Shown here one piece after another: positions 34,837 to 42,977 of a stretch of 64,000 nt of DNA. The stretch covers positions 124,001 to 188,000 of the forward strand of contig NZ_RQFW01000001.1 in assembly GCF_004770145.1 (NCBI RefSeq), given 5' to 3'. The notes beneath the pieces were generated by a model, which had not been told where the DNA came from, ran no database searches, and was given only the letters and a program-made list of their open reading frames with translations. Position numbers and translations under genes: made by a program. This DNA is from Leptospira bourretii. GTDB taxonomy: Bacteria > Spirochaetota > Leptospiria > Leptospirales > Leptospiraceae. The number at the start of each line of letters is the position of its first letter. Positions within the stretch are counted from its first letter, which is position 1.

Positions 34837-35530
34837 GTTCCAAGCTTTAGATTTAATCTCTGCATACTCCGAAAAGAAGAAGAATCCTTCACATTTGGAG
34901 TTAAACCAAATTTTCCCAAATCCAACCCAGCCTAGGTTGATAGGGCGAGAAGATACAACTGATTTGTTACCTTCGATGGAAAGATTGGGCCTAATAGAAC
35001 CAATTCTTGTCAGGAAAGACAAAGGAAAATATCTAATCGTTGCAGGAGAACGTAGGTATCGTGCGGCAATAAAGCTTGGATGGAAAGAAATTCCAGCAAT
35101 CATCACCGATGCGAATGAAGACGTATGTTATGAGATGTCACTTGCTGAAAACGAAAAGAGAAAAAATTTAAACCCTTGGGAAGTGGGGAAAGCAATACAG
35201 TTTCTGCGCAAAGAAAAAAGGAAAACTGCCGAAGAAGTGTCTGAATTGTTGGGTTACAGCGGAAGGTATGTAAAACAACTTAGCAGTATCGCTCGATTGG
35301 ATCAAAAATCTGTGATGGAACTTATGATTAGTGGGAAGCCACTTTCAGTAAAGAATTTGGAAGAACTGCTAAAACGTAAAGAAAACAGAGGGGGTGAAAT
35401 GATTTCACCCCGGGCAGGAGCAAGTTCAGGCCGTATTAGTATTAATGTAGGTAAACTTAGCGGTAAGACAAGGGATAACTTTCTAAAAGAATTAAGTTTA
35501 CTTAAAAAAAAATACGGAATCAACGAATAG
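34820..35530 (+). CDS. parB: Second ParB-family protein
   Basis: 236 residues. GERRYRAAIKLG (near residue 74) and ENEKRKNLNPWE mark the CTP-binding domain. TAEEVSELLGYSGRYVKQL is the helix-turn-helix. A linker contains GEMISP, encoded by the palindrome at 35391-35411. The C-terminal KLSGKTRDNFLKELSLLKKKYG is the dimerisation segment. It should bind the two GGGGTGAAAT/ATTTCACCCC sites inside its own operon, which is inference. A possibly co-transcribed DinB-like gene follows after 7 bases. Confidence 0.9.
   Translation: MSKKTEFQALDLISAYSEKKKNPSHLELNQIFPNPTQPRLIGREDTTDLLPSMERLGLIEPILVRKDKGKYLIVAGERRYRAAIKLGWKEIPAIITDANEDVCYEMSLAENEKRKNLNPWEVGKAIQFLRKEKRKTAEEVSELLGYSGRYVKQLSSIARLDQKSVMELMISGKPLSVKNLEELLKRKENRGGEMISPRAGASSGRISINVGKLSGKTRDNFLKELSLLKKKYGINE
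35391..35411. promoter_or_regulatory. Second copy of the par palindrome, inside parB
   Basis: Ten-base arms (GGGGTGAAAT and ATTTCACCCC) around a central G at 35401, identical to the core at 33833-33853. It is read in the same phase in both places, encoding GEMISP. Confidence 0.7.
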
Positions 35531-35537
35531 AGGAAAA

Positions 35538-36176
35538 ATGAAATCAATTTTAAAGCTTAAAACGATAGATGATATCGAAAGAGAATTATCAATTATAGTT
35601 GCTTGTGAAAAAAAGCAGAAGGCTGACATCAGCCTAAGCCAAATCTATGATTTTTTAGCAGAATCGATAGAGTTATCTATTCAAAGAATAGGTTCAACGA
35701 ACAAAAGAAATACAATCAATAAATTATTGGGTAAGTATAAGTTTGCCAAACTCATATCAAAAGGGAATTATACCAAAGCCAATCAAATTCCAGGGTTCCC
35801 ACCAAAAGATTTAGGTGATGCGGACTCGGCCTTATTGAGACTAAAAACATCCCTGACCGCATTTAAATTACACTCGGGCCCATTTGCTGAACATTCTGTT
35901 TTTGGAGAATTAGATAAAAAACAGTGGGAACGAATTCATGGAATTCTTGCAGTTTTTTTGTTTGGTTATATCCAATTGTTCGGAGACGAAAAATTAAGAT
36001 TTGCCAAAGACAGAGAACAAAGAAAAGAAAAAACATTTTCTGAGAAAAAACATAATCACCCTCAAAAGAAAAAAGATGATCGTGATTCAAAACCAAATGG
36101 TCATAACAATCGGAAATGGAAAAACAAAAAAAAATCTCACCACAAAGGGAATAAAAACCAAGGTGGTACTCGATGA
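35538..36176 (+). CDS. DinB/DUF1569-like protein with basic tail
   Basis: 212 residues. The all-helical core has GPFAEHSVFGELDKKQW and GILAVFLFGYIQLFGD, matching the end of DUF1569/DinB four-helix proteins. The histidines that normally bind metal in the last helix are replaced by hydrophobic residues, so it is probably not an active metal enzyme. The last ~55 residues are extremely Lys/His/Asn-rich (NNRKWKNKKKSHHKG), suggesting RNA or DNA binding. It lies between parB and the flavin reductase gene, overlapping the latter by 4 bases. Family call by eye. Confidence 0.6.
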   Translation: MKSILKLKTIDDIERELSIIVACEKKQKADISLSQIYDFLAESIELSIQRIGSTNKRNTINKLLGKYKFAKLISKGNYTKANQIPGFPPKDLGDADSALLRLKTSLTAFKLHSGPFAEHSVFGELDKKQWERIHGILAVFLFGYIQLFGDEKLRFAKDREQRKEKTFSEKKHNHPQKKKDDRDSKPNGHNNRKWKNKKKSHHKGNKNQGGTR

Positions 36177-36775
36177 AAATTTGTTTAGTTGCGGGAAGTC
36201 ACCGAAAGAATTCCCAATCCTTAAAAGTAGGAAAATTTTTAGCTAAGACATTGGAAACAAAAGGAATTGAAACAGTTCTTTTTGATTTGGGCGGGAACCC
36301 ACTTCCTCTTTGGGAACCTGCGATGTGGGAAAAAGAATCAGAAATTAAAAAGTTTTGGTTAGAGTATAGTAATGGGTTTGGAACTGCGGATGCTTTTGTT
36401 TTTCTATCACCTGAATATGCAGGTATGGCGAGTCCTGCGTTAAAAAACTTCTTCCTCTATTTATCTAGTGGGGATCTTTCCCACAAACCTGGATTAATTA
36501 TAACTGTATCAAGTGGAATGGGAGGAAGTTATCCAAACGCCGAACTTAGAATGTCTAGTTATAAAAACACTCGCATTGTTTATCTTCCTGATCATGCCAT
36601 TGTTCGTCATGTAGAGTCTGTATTAAATTCAGAAACTCCGGAAGGCAAAGATGATGAATACATTAGGGCTAGATTGAATTACGTTTTAAGTGTACTCGTG
36701 GAATATGCAAAGGCGCTTAGTCAGGTACGTCAGAGTGGTGTGATCGACTTAAAAACTTACCCTTTTGGATTATAA
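36173..36775 (+). CDS. NADPH-dependent FMN reductase
   Basis: 200 residues of flavodoxin-like fold. CLVAGSHRKNSQS is the FMN phosphate loop, and SPEYAGMASPALKNFFLYL (about 82-100) the family signature. It should reduce flavins, quinones or related compounds with NAD(P)H in the cytoplasm. It starts by ATGA overlap with the DinB-like gene. The last 59 bases overlap the end of the oppositely directed acyltransferase gene. Confidence 0.9.
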   Translation: MKICLVAGSHRKNSQSLKVGKFLAKTLETKGIETVLFDLGGNPLPLWEPAMWEKESEIKKFWLEYSNGFGTADAFVFLSPEYAGMASPALKNFFLYLSSGDLSHKPGLIITVSSGMGGSYPNAELRMSSYKNTRIVYLPDHAIVRHVESVLNSETPEGKDDEYIRARLNYVLSVLVEYAKALSQVRQSGVIDLKTYPFGL

Positions 36776-37796
36776 TAGCGATTAAAATCGGAATTCCGAC
36801 ATTTAAAATTAAAGTTACAATGTATCCCGAAAAGGGCCCACCCAGTGAATAAGGGTCTATACTGTGCATTGTATGGATGACGAAAGGGTGTAATAAAAAG
36901 ATAAATAAACTTTTGTTGCCTATGTAGCTAATCCAGTTGGACAAAGTTTTGTTAAATTTTGGGATTAGTTCCCAAATGAAGAGAAAGAAAAAAATTGGGT
37001 AAACCAAGTGGTGGTTTTTAAAATCTGAATAATAAACCCCACTAAATAAAATTAACAAAAAAAGAAACACCAAAGAGAGAGTCCCCAGAAGAAGCTTTAT
37101 TTCTCCTTTGGGTTTGGTTTTGTCTTCATATGAGAATCCGATTTGAATTCCCAAAACAAAAAAGAAAATGTAGTTCAAGATTGATATCGCATGGTATTCT
37201 TTTGGTAAGATCGTATCAAAAAAGCCTAAGTTAGATAATAGATTCAATATAAAAGATATGAACAATACAAGCTTGGAGATTGATTGGTTAGTAAGAGTTT
37301 TTTCTAAAACATAGAAGAGAAGATAAAACTGCAGTAAAAGTGGAACAAAGTAGTAAGGAGCAAATACTTTTCCTAAACAGTAAAATTGTAAAAATTCTAA
37401 GATATTATAATTTTGGTATTTAACTAAATAACCTGCAATTGATGCCAATGTATAGGGAAGGAGAAGGTTCTTTCCTTTTGAATTCCAGTAACCACTCTTT
37501 TTTCTTAAAAAAATTGCTGATGTTAAGATAAACAATGGAACCGAAAAACGAGATAAATTGGAAAAAAACAAAGTGGCTCTGATGACAACTGCATCATTTG
37601 GATGAAAAAACTGAAAGTAAGAATGTATATGAATTAAAACGATTCCTACCATGGCAAAACCACGAAGGAGATCAAAACGACTTTCTCTACCTTCCTTGGT
37701 AGTTCGAGGATGTGGAAGAGAATAGGGGATTTTGAAAGCCCAGAGGTACAAAGCAGCAAGTCCCGTTAGTATGATCCCTAGTAATTCCCATTCCAT
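36717..37796 (-). CDS. Acyltransferase-3 / OafA-like membrane protein
   Basis: 359 residues with about ten membrane spans. The opening RFDLLRGFAMVGIVLIHIHSY (read in two parts) has the Arg-Gly and His of this family. FLLHPFVIHTMH near the C-terminus is another conserved block. Members acetylate or succinylate surface sugars in the inner membrane. No biosynthetic partner is adjacent; the target is unknown. Confidence 0.85.
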   Translation of the reverse strand: MEWELLGIILTGLAALYLWAFKIPYSLPHPRTTKEGRESRFDLLRGFAMVGIVLIHIHSYFQFFHPNDAVVIRATLFFSNLSRFSVPLFILTSAIFLRKKSGYWNSKGKNLLLPYTLASIAGYLVKYQNYNILEFLQFYCLGKVFAPYYFVPLLLQFYLLFYVLEKTLTNQSISKLVLFISFILNLLSNLGFFDTILPKEYHAISILNYIFFFVLGIQIGFSYEDKTKPKGEIKLLLGTLSLVFLFLLILFSGVYYSDFKNHHLVYPIFFFLFIWELIPKFNKTLSNWISYIGNKSLFIFLLHPFVIHTMHSIDPYSLGGPFSGYIVTLILNVGIPILIAIIIQKGKFLSRSHHSDVPD

Positions 37797-37905
37797 AAAT
37801 CTTTTCTCCCTTACGGCATTTTCTTTTCAGATTTCCAGGGGGAAAGGAAAATGAATTCAGATTTTAGGCAAAATAGCCAAAAATAGATACAGGAGCTATG
37901 AATCA

Positions 37906-38346
37906 ATGAGCAAACTCAACATTCCGCCAAATCAGAGAATCTTCAAAGAAGGGGAACTGAATAATGCGATGTACATCATCCTTCAAGGAAACGTTGAGAT
38001 TTTTTTTACAGTGAATAATAGCCAAACTCGATTGGCACTCATGAAACCAGGAGATTTTTTTGGTGAAATGGCTTTGTTTAGTTCCAATCCAAGAAGTGCA
38101 ACGGCAAGAACAATCACGAACTGTGAAGTTGCAGTGATCGAAAGTAAACAGCAACTTGAAAACTTTCTAGTTAAAAATCCTAAGTTTGCTGCAAAAATGG
38201 TTTCGATCATGGCAGATAGGCTTGCCCGCACCAATGAATTGCTGATCAGTAGTATGGAAAAATCAGTGGCTAAGAAAATTGAATTTAGTAACGACGTAGG
38301 CAAAGAACACCAAATTGGAATTAGTGATGTTCAGGATGTGGAGTGA
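37906..38346 (+). CDS. Stand-alone cyclic-nucleotide-binding domain protein
   Basis: 146 residues, essentially one cNMP-binding beta-roll. KPGDFFGEMALFSSNPRSATA (read in two parts, about 44-66) is the phosphate-binding cassette with Glu and Arg. The C-helix continues to about 120, and no DNA-binding domain follows. ACAGGAGC precedes the ATG. It probably regulates a partner protein rather than a promoter. Its stop abuts that of the opposite gene exactly (38346/38347). Confidence 0.9.
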   Translation: MSKLNIPPNQRIFKEGELNNAMYIILQGNVEIFFTVNNSQTRLALMKPGDFFGEMALFSSNPRSATARTITNCEVAVIESKQQLENFLVKNPKFAAKMVSIMADRLARTNELLISSMEKSVAKKIEFSNDVGKEHQIGISDVQDVE

Positions 38347-38598
38347 TTATCCGTAGATAGTCGGTAAATTCTTTTTGATTAATGTAATTTCAAGAATAGG
38401 AGCATAACTCAGTAAGTTCTTAATGTTTACCATTTGGCCTTCTGCCAAAAGAAACTCAGTTAGAATTTCTAAGGTTTCATCTGGGGGAAGAGTCGAAATA
38501 CTTGGATATTCAGGATGTCCCACCAGGTTAAATTCAGGTGCAAGTTTAGGATCTAATAATTGTTCGTCTTCTAAGTTAAGTAAATCTTTCCAGTTCAT
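38347..38598 (-). CDS. Small acidic hypothetical protein, 83 aa
   Basis: No recognised family. It is acidic and Leu/Pro-rich (LEDEQLLDPKLAPEFN; LPPDETLEILTEFLLAEGQ). It starts 2 bases after the stop of the HDOD gene and is probably co-transcribed with it. Coding rather than shadow is supported by this spacing and by the exact abutment with the cNMP-binding gene on the other strand. Confidence 0.6.
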   Translation of the reverse strand: MNWKDLLNLEDEQLLDPKLAPEFNLVGHPEYPSISTLPPDETLEILTEFLLAEGQMVNIKNLLSYAPILEITLIKKNLPTIYG

Positions 38599-38600
38599 AA

Positions 38601-40103
38601 CTAAATTAAGAGATTTTGGTATTCTTCTCTATGCTCCTCGAATTGGATTTTAAACCTTTCTTGCATGTCGCGAAATTCTTTTTCTGTAGTAATTTCAAAA
38701 TACTCCAAAACTTCCGGTTCCACCGTGAAGTAATTCCCCTTACCACGACCGATATTCGCCAAAATATCTGCCAGGTAAATGATCTGGCAGAGGATGTTGT
38801 TCCTACTTTTGCATTGCCATGGTTTGTGATGGTAACGTATGACATCTAAAATTTCTTCCGGGAAGTTCCATTTTTCTGACATCAAATAACCAATTTCCGA
38901 ATGTGTCGTTCCTAATGTGTATTCTTCTACCCATTCAGAAATTTCATTATTGTCATCACTTCTTAAGACTCGGATTTGATTCACTTGGCTAAGGTCCAAA
39001 GAAAGTAAAACCATCCTTCCCAAGTCATGTAAAAGAGCGGAAATGACGGCAGGTTCCAAAAGTTTTAAATGTTTTTTCCGATCTTCTATCAGGAAACGAG
39101 CATACATGGAGGTTTTAAAGGAATGAGTCCATACTAATACTTGTTTCGCATAACGAGAGTTAAGTACTTTTTTCGCACCTAGTGTTAAAAAAATTGATTC
39201 CAGGTTTCGAAGGCCAATTCTTTTGACTCCCTCAAGAACTGAAATAATTGGTGTATGAGACCCAAATAACGGGGAGTTGGCGATTTTCAAAATTTCTGCT
39301 GTTATGGCAGGATCTTTTTCTACTTGGGCCGAGATCTCATGCCAATCAACGTCTTTTTTCTTTGCGATAAAAATCAATTTCTGAATTTGCGGCGGCAGCG
39401 GAGGAAGGCTATTTACCTCGCGGACCAAAAGATTTTTTATATTGGTTTGGCTTTCTTTAGGTATGAGTTGTTTCGGTATTCGTATAATCACTTCCGTAGA
39501 ATCTTCAGTTGTCACCAATTGAAAGAACTGGTTGGAAATACCAGAGTTTCTAAGTAGGATATGAATTAAAACAATCCCAAGTCCTGAGCTTTCCTCGTTG
39601 TCAACAGACTCTCGGTAGGCATCATTTATATTTTTGTATTTTCCAGAAGCTTGGACTCGTTTTAAAATTCTGTTTTTTTCTTCAGGAAGAATTTTGGCAT
39701 TATTCTTAACTTTGAATTCTATATAATCTTCTTTGAAAATGGTGCTTAAGGTAATTTTGTATTCGGAATGATCCAATGCTAAAAATACTCTTTTTCGATT
39801 ATGGCCAAATTCGTCCTTATACATAGGAATGCCTCTGGCATAATCTTTTTCATCCCAGAGATTCAAACCCTGTTCCTTAAAAAAGACACGTTTGCCGTTA
39901 GCCTTACATCCGTTTACTAGTAGTTCACTCAGGATTGTAAAAAGAATTTCATGTAGGAATTCTAAGGAAATGCTGCGGACCACTCTGCCAATCCATACAT
40001 CCAATTCCGGGCAGTCGATTTCCGAAAAGTGGACATATTCTTTGGAAATCAGTTTTCCGGAAAGAAAGTCCTCCTGAAAGGTAATGAGTGGGGGAATCGA
40101 CAT
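38601..40103 (-). CDS. HATPase-like / HDOD signalling protein
   Basis: 500 residues. The N-terminal ~215 have anti-sigma-factor-type ATPase features (ILSELLVNGCKANGK as the N-box; SSGLGIVLIHILLR as the G-box). From about 240 comes an HDOD domain (LPPLPPQIQKLI; DPAITAEILKIANSPLFG; ALLHDLGRMVLL; YHHKPW). HDOD domains act in bacterial signalling and stress control. Joining a GHKL-like ATPase to HDOD in one protein is uncommon in my knowledge. It is divergent from the exported-protein gene at 40182. Confidence 0.85.
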   Translation of the reverse strand: MSIPPLITFQEDFLSGKLISKEYVHFSEIDCPELDVWIGRVVRSISLEFLHEILFTILSELLVNGCKANGKRVFFKEQGLNLWDEKDYARGIPMYKDEFGHNRKRVFLALDHSEYKITLSTIFKEDYIEFKVKNNAKILPEEKNRILKRVQASGKYKNINDAYRESVDNEESSGLGIVLIHILLRNSGISNQFFQLVTTEDSTEVIIRIPKQLIPKESQTNIKNLLVREVNSLPPLPPQIQKLIFIAKKKDVDWHEISAQVEKDPAITAEILKIANSPLFGSHTPIISVLEGVKRIGLRNLESIFLTLGAKKVLNSRYAKQVLVWTHSFKTSMYARFLIEDRKKHLKLLEPAVISALLHDLGRMVLLSLDLSQVNQIRVLRSDDNNEISEWVEEYTLGTTHSEIGYLMSEKWNFPEEILDVIRYHHKPWQCKSRNNILCQIIYLADILANIGRGKGNYFTVEPEVLEYFEITTEKEFRDMQERFKIQFEEHREEYQNLLI

Positions 40104-40181
40104 GATAAACCTGTTTTGAACCTTGTTTCTCTTTTTGAAAACCGAAAATTTTATTTTGAAATTTGGGTCAGGATTCCGATA

Positions 40182-40718
40182 ATGAAGACTATGGAACTCT
40201 TAAAAAAATCCCTTCCAATTGCCCTTGTGTTATTTGTAGCAACTGTGTCTATTTCAGCTCAGGACACAAAATCACAATCTACACCCACTGATGTGAGCCA
40301 AGAAAATCACGATGCAAAAGAGGGACAAGATAAGGAGTTGTTCGAATACTATTATAAAACTCGCCCAGAAAATTTACCACCTAATAAAGCAAAATTGGAA
40401 TATAACTTAATTAAGACGCTAAAAAAAGAAATTATGAGCCGAGATTATTCCAAAGAATCTGCGGAAGCGATTAAAAAAATCGATGCAACCAATATTCAAT
40501 ATGAGAGAGTTTATAGAGAAAGTAAATGGCTTCGTGGATTTATGACGCAGAACACTCATTTGAATTATTCAGAGTTCATGTACATTGTAAAACACGATAA
40601 ATATATGTGTTTTGTGAATTTTGATGTTAATCCTGAGACTTATTTACAACAATCTCGTCAATCGCATCTGGTTTTTGCTGCGAAGGATAAGTTTGAGATA
40701 GTAATCCCAAAACCCTAA
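40182..40718 (+). CDS. Exported protein, 178 aa, unknown function
   Basis: ATG 40182 follows CAGGA at suitable spacing and opens a signal peptide (SLPIALVLFVATVSISA, cut before QD). The mature part starts with a polar, Thr/Glu-rich linker, then a helical region (KAKLEYNLIKTLKKEIMS) and a compact C-terminal domain (YSEFMYIVKHDKYMCFVNF). No family recognised. The last 92 bases overlap the end of the opposite gene. Confidence 0.65.
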   Translation: MKTMELLKKSLPIALVLFVATVSISAQDTKSQSTPTDVSQENHDAKEGQDKELFEYYYKTRPENLPPNKAKLEYNLIKTLKKEIMSRDYSKESAEAIKKIDATNIQYERVYRESKWLRGFMTQNTHLNYSEFMYIVKHDKYMCFVNFDVNPETYLQQSRQSHLVFAAKDKFEIVIPKP

Positions 40719-41175
40719 TAAGGAATGTAACACCAACTAATACGAGTAAATATACAAAACCATATTGAAAGTATCTTTCTAAGTTTTCCAATAGGGGGAG
40801 TGGTTCTTCATTCCCCTTAATTCGCGAAATCGCCGTTTGTTTCCCAAAAATTCTGATTTCTTTCTTATAAACCTCGATTGTATCACCTAACCGCAGTCTT
40901 TTGTAAATGGAGTAGGGGATCCGTTCAGTGATCTCATATAAAGATCCATTACTAAGTCCGAAAGTATAATGGCATTGGTAAGCAATTGGGAATTGGTTTT
41001 TGACCCGAGAAAGTTCCTGGACTATCGCAAAACTCCTGTTTCTTTCCTCGTTTAAGGTTTTTGTTTCTAATTGTAAGTGGGAGTTTTCGAAATGAACAAG
41101 AGAATAAAATAAAGCAATAACGGCAAAAGATACGAAAACCGAGTTGGAGATCCAAACGGAAATTCGAGGAGACAT
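40627..41175 (-). CDS. Membrane protein, DUF3592-like
   Basis: 182 residues with an N-terminal span (ISNSVFVSFAVIALFYSLV), a ~85-residue extracytoplasmic part (CHYTFGLSNGSLYEITERIPYS resembles DUF3592, where a conserved beta-hairpin follows a cysteine) and a second span (FVYLLVLVGVTFLIRVLGLL). Its ATG directly follows the stop of the STAS fusion gene (41176), so the two are co-transcribed. Confidence 0.65.
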   Translation of the reverse strand: MSPRISVWISNSVFVSFAVIALFYSLVHFENSHLQLETKTLNEERNRSFAIVQELSRVKNQFPIAYQCHYTFGLSNGSLYEITERIPYSIYKRLRLGDTIEVYKKEIRIFGKQTAISRIKGNEEPLPLLENLERYFQYGFVYLLVLVGVTFLIRVLGLLSQTYPSQQKPDAIDEIVVNKSQD

Positions 41176-42453
41176 CTAGGACTTAGATGGCTCCTCAAAG
41201 GACTTTAAAGCTTCTTCCCTGTCAGCATAAAATTGGAAAGCATTGGAAAGACCAAGTAAGTGAAACACTTGTAAGATGGAGCTTGTGACACCGACCAACG
41301 CCATCTCTTTATTTCTTTTTTGTAAGTTCATTTTCACATCGAGAATCATACGAATTCCTAAACTGGAAATGTATCGTAGCTCAGAAAAATCTAAAATTAA
41401 ATGTTTTCTGTCGGTCCCAACCATTTCATCCAAGATTGTTTGTGTGATGCGGTCAAGCGGGCCCGATTCCATACGACCTTTGATTTGGACGATGACGGTT
41501 CCATTGATGCGCTTTTGTTCTATTTCGTATGGTAAGTCTTGCATGGATTCCCCTCTCTTTAGCGGAACAATAACAGATAATTTCTCTGGCGATAACCGGA
41601 TCGTCGCCTTTGCATAAGGTGGAAATGGGTAATGTCTCTCTGTGAGAGAATCAACTGCCAATCCGCCATTCATTTCAGAAATAACTTCCACTTGATCCAA
41701 GGCCCTAAAATCTGCCAAGGAAAACTCTGTTTCTCGGGACTTCACTCGGATTTCTCGGGAATAAACATGGAAAAAAGGCTCATGTTTTGAAAATGGTGAG
41801 AATTTCTTTGGAAAACAAGAGCTAATCCAACCTGTGGATCCTGCTCCTGTGTAGACAAGCAAACCCGAGCATTTTTGCTCCTCTTTTTGTCCTTGGTAGG
41901 AAATCCAAAACCTGGAAGTGAGATCTGGACTATTGTTTCGGATGGAAAGTTCACAGATTGCCGGTACAGTTTTCAGTTTGGTTCCGTTGGGATACAAAAT
42001 TTCCGTATCTAAAAGAGACCATGACTCAACTTGCGTGTGATGGAAGTTATTTTTGACAGCTGTCATTAATTCTTCGGCAGTAAAACCAAGCAACGCACCC
42101 ACAGAAGATTGGGGATCGGAGTTACATCCGATTAAATGAGTATTCCCTGCCAAATGGGCCACATAAGTGAAATGATTATCACCCCCATGGGCGACGATCA
42201 AATCGTATTTGGTTCCATCTTCTGGATCAAAGTTTTCACGAAATACAAAGTCGGCATTGGGGAAAACATGGGATTTTAAAAAGTTACGGGACTCTAATTG
42301 CCTTTCATGTGATTCAAAAGTTCTTTGAAAGACTTCCGGATTTTGACGCGCCACTTCTTTATAGGCCTGGATGGAGCCATAAGTTTCCAAATCTAATTCG
42401 TATTTGGTACGTTTGAAGACCACTACGACCTTTTTATACTTGGTGGAAGCCAT
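41176..42453 (-). CDS. NAD-kinase-like domain fused to a STAS domain
   Basis: 425 residues. The first ~285 look like an NAD-kinase fold: LIVAHGGDNHF (where NadK has GGDGT), GCNSDP, and VYTGAGSTGW (matching TPTGSTAY) in the right order. GGDNH replaces the catalytic GGDG(T/S), so kinase activity is doubtful. From about 310 a STAS domain follows (GTVIVQIKGRM; ILDFSELRYISSLGIRMIL, with the phospho-acceptor-type Ser in YISSLG). STAS antagonists normally bind anti-sigma kinases. A nucleotide- or lipid-sensing input to such a switch is a reasonable guess. Confidence 0.8.
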   Translation of the reverse strand: MASTKYKKVVVVFKRTKYELDLETYGSIQAYKEVARQNPEVFQRTFESHERQLESRNFLKSHVFPNADFVFRENFDPEDGTKYDLIVAHGGDNHFTYVAHLAGNTHLIGCNSDPQSSVGALLGFTAEELMTAVKNNFHHTQVESWSLLDTEILYPNGTKLKTVPAICELSIRNNSPDLTSRFWISYQGQKEEQKCSGLLVYTGAGSTGWISSCFPKKFSPFSKHEPFFHVYSREIRVKSRETEFSLADFRALDQVEVISEMNGGLAVDSLTERHYPFPPYAKATIRLSPEKLSVIVPLKRGESMQDLPYEIEQKRINGTVIVQIKGRMESGPLDRITQTILDEMVGTDRKHLILDFSELRYISSLGIRMILDVKMNLQKRNKEMALVGVTSSILQVFHLLGLSNAFQFYADREEALKSFEEPSKS

Positions 42454-42494
42454 GAGTTTTGGAAGAAATTCCCATTTTCCTTAGGGAAATAAAG

Positions 42495-42510
42495 GTTTTT
42501 TTAAAAAAAC
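42495..42510. terminator. T7-A7 palindrome in the gap before HU
   Basis: GTTTTTTTAAAAAAAC is a perfect 16-base palindrome between divergent genes. A TTTCC/GGGAAA stem lies just to its left. Its function is unclear; it may simply be bent AT-rich DNA. Confidence 0.3.
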
Positions 42511-42563
42511 TTCGTTTTTCTTAGGAAATTTGCAGAAAAATTGTATCCAAAATCAATTTAGTC

Positions 42564-42592
42564 TTGTACCAAATCATGTAGTTTTGTAAATA
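42564..42592 (+). promoter_or_regulatory. Likely promoter of the HU gene
   Basis: TTGTAC (42564-42569), a 17-base spacer and TAAATA (42587-42592) lie 38 bases before the HU start. GAGGAAAA serves as the ribosome site. Confidence 0.45.
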
Positions 42593-42630
42593 ATGTGTAA
42601 CCGTTAAATGGTTTAGAGGAAAATCAAAGT

Positions 42631-42936
42631 ATGGCAACAACTCCTACCCCAATGAAGAAGTCCGAAATGCTCAGCGAACTCGCTGAAACAACTGGTATGA
42701 CCAAAAAGAACGTAGCAGCGTTCCTAGACTCCTTTGTTGAACTTGCTTATAAAGAAACTAAGAAAAACGGCGCATTTGTGATCCCTGGTTTAGGAAAACT
42801 TGTTAAACGCAATCGTCCAAAACGTAAAGGCAGAAACCCTGCAACTGGTGAAGCGATTGTAATTCCTGCTAAAACTGTTGTTAAATTCACATTATCTAAG
42901 ACTTGTAAAGACGCAGTTGTGCCTCCTAAAAAATAA
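42631..42936 (+). CDS. HU/IHF-family DNA-binding protein
   Basis: 101 residues. KKSEMLSELAETTGMTKKNVAAFLDSF is the helical body (read in two parts). PGLGKLVKRNRPKRKGRNPATGE is the DNA-grasping arm with the conserved GRNPxTGE. It bends DNA and compacts the nucleoid. The N-terminal eight residues before the HU core (MATTPTPM) are a small extension. A hairpin (42949-42972) follows the stop. Confidence 0.95.
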   Translation: MATTPTPMKKSEMLSELAETTGMTKKNVAAFLDSFVELAYKETKKNGAFVIPGLGKLVKRNRPKRKGRNPATGEAIVIPAKTVVKFTLSKTCKDAVVPPKK

Positions 42937-42948
42937 ATTAGTTTGTGA

Positions 42949-42972
42949 ACCCAGGTGGACGACCTCCTGGGT
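42949..42972 (+). terminator. Hairpin after the HU gene
   Basis: ACCCAGG (42949-42955) pairs with CCTGGGT (42966-42972) with a 10-base loop, 13 bases past the HU stop. No T-run follows, so at most partial termination or message stabilisation is expected. Confidence 0.4.
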
Positions 42973-42977
42973 ATTAT

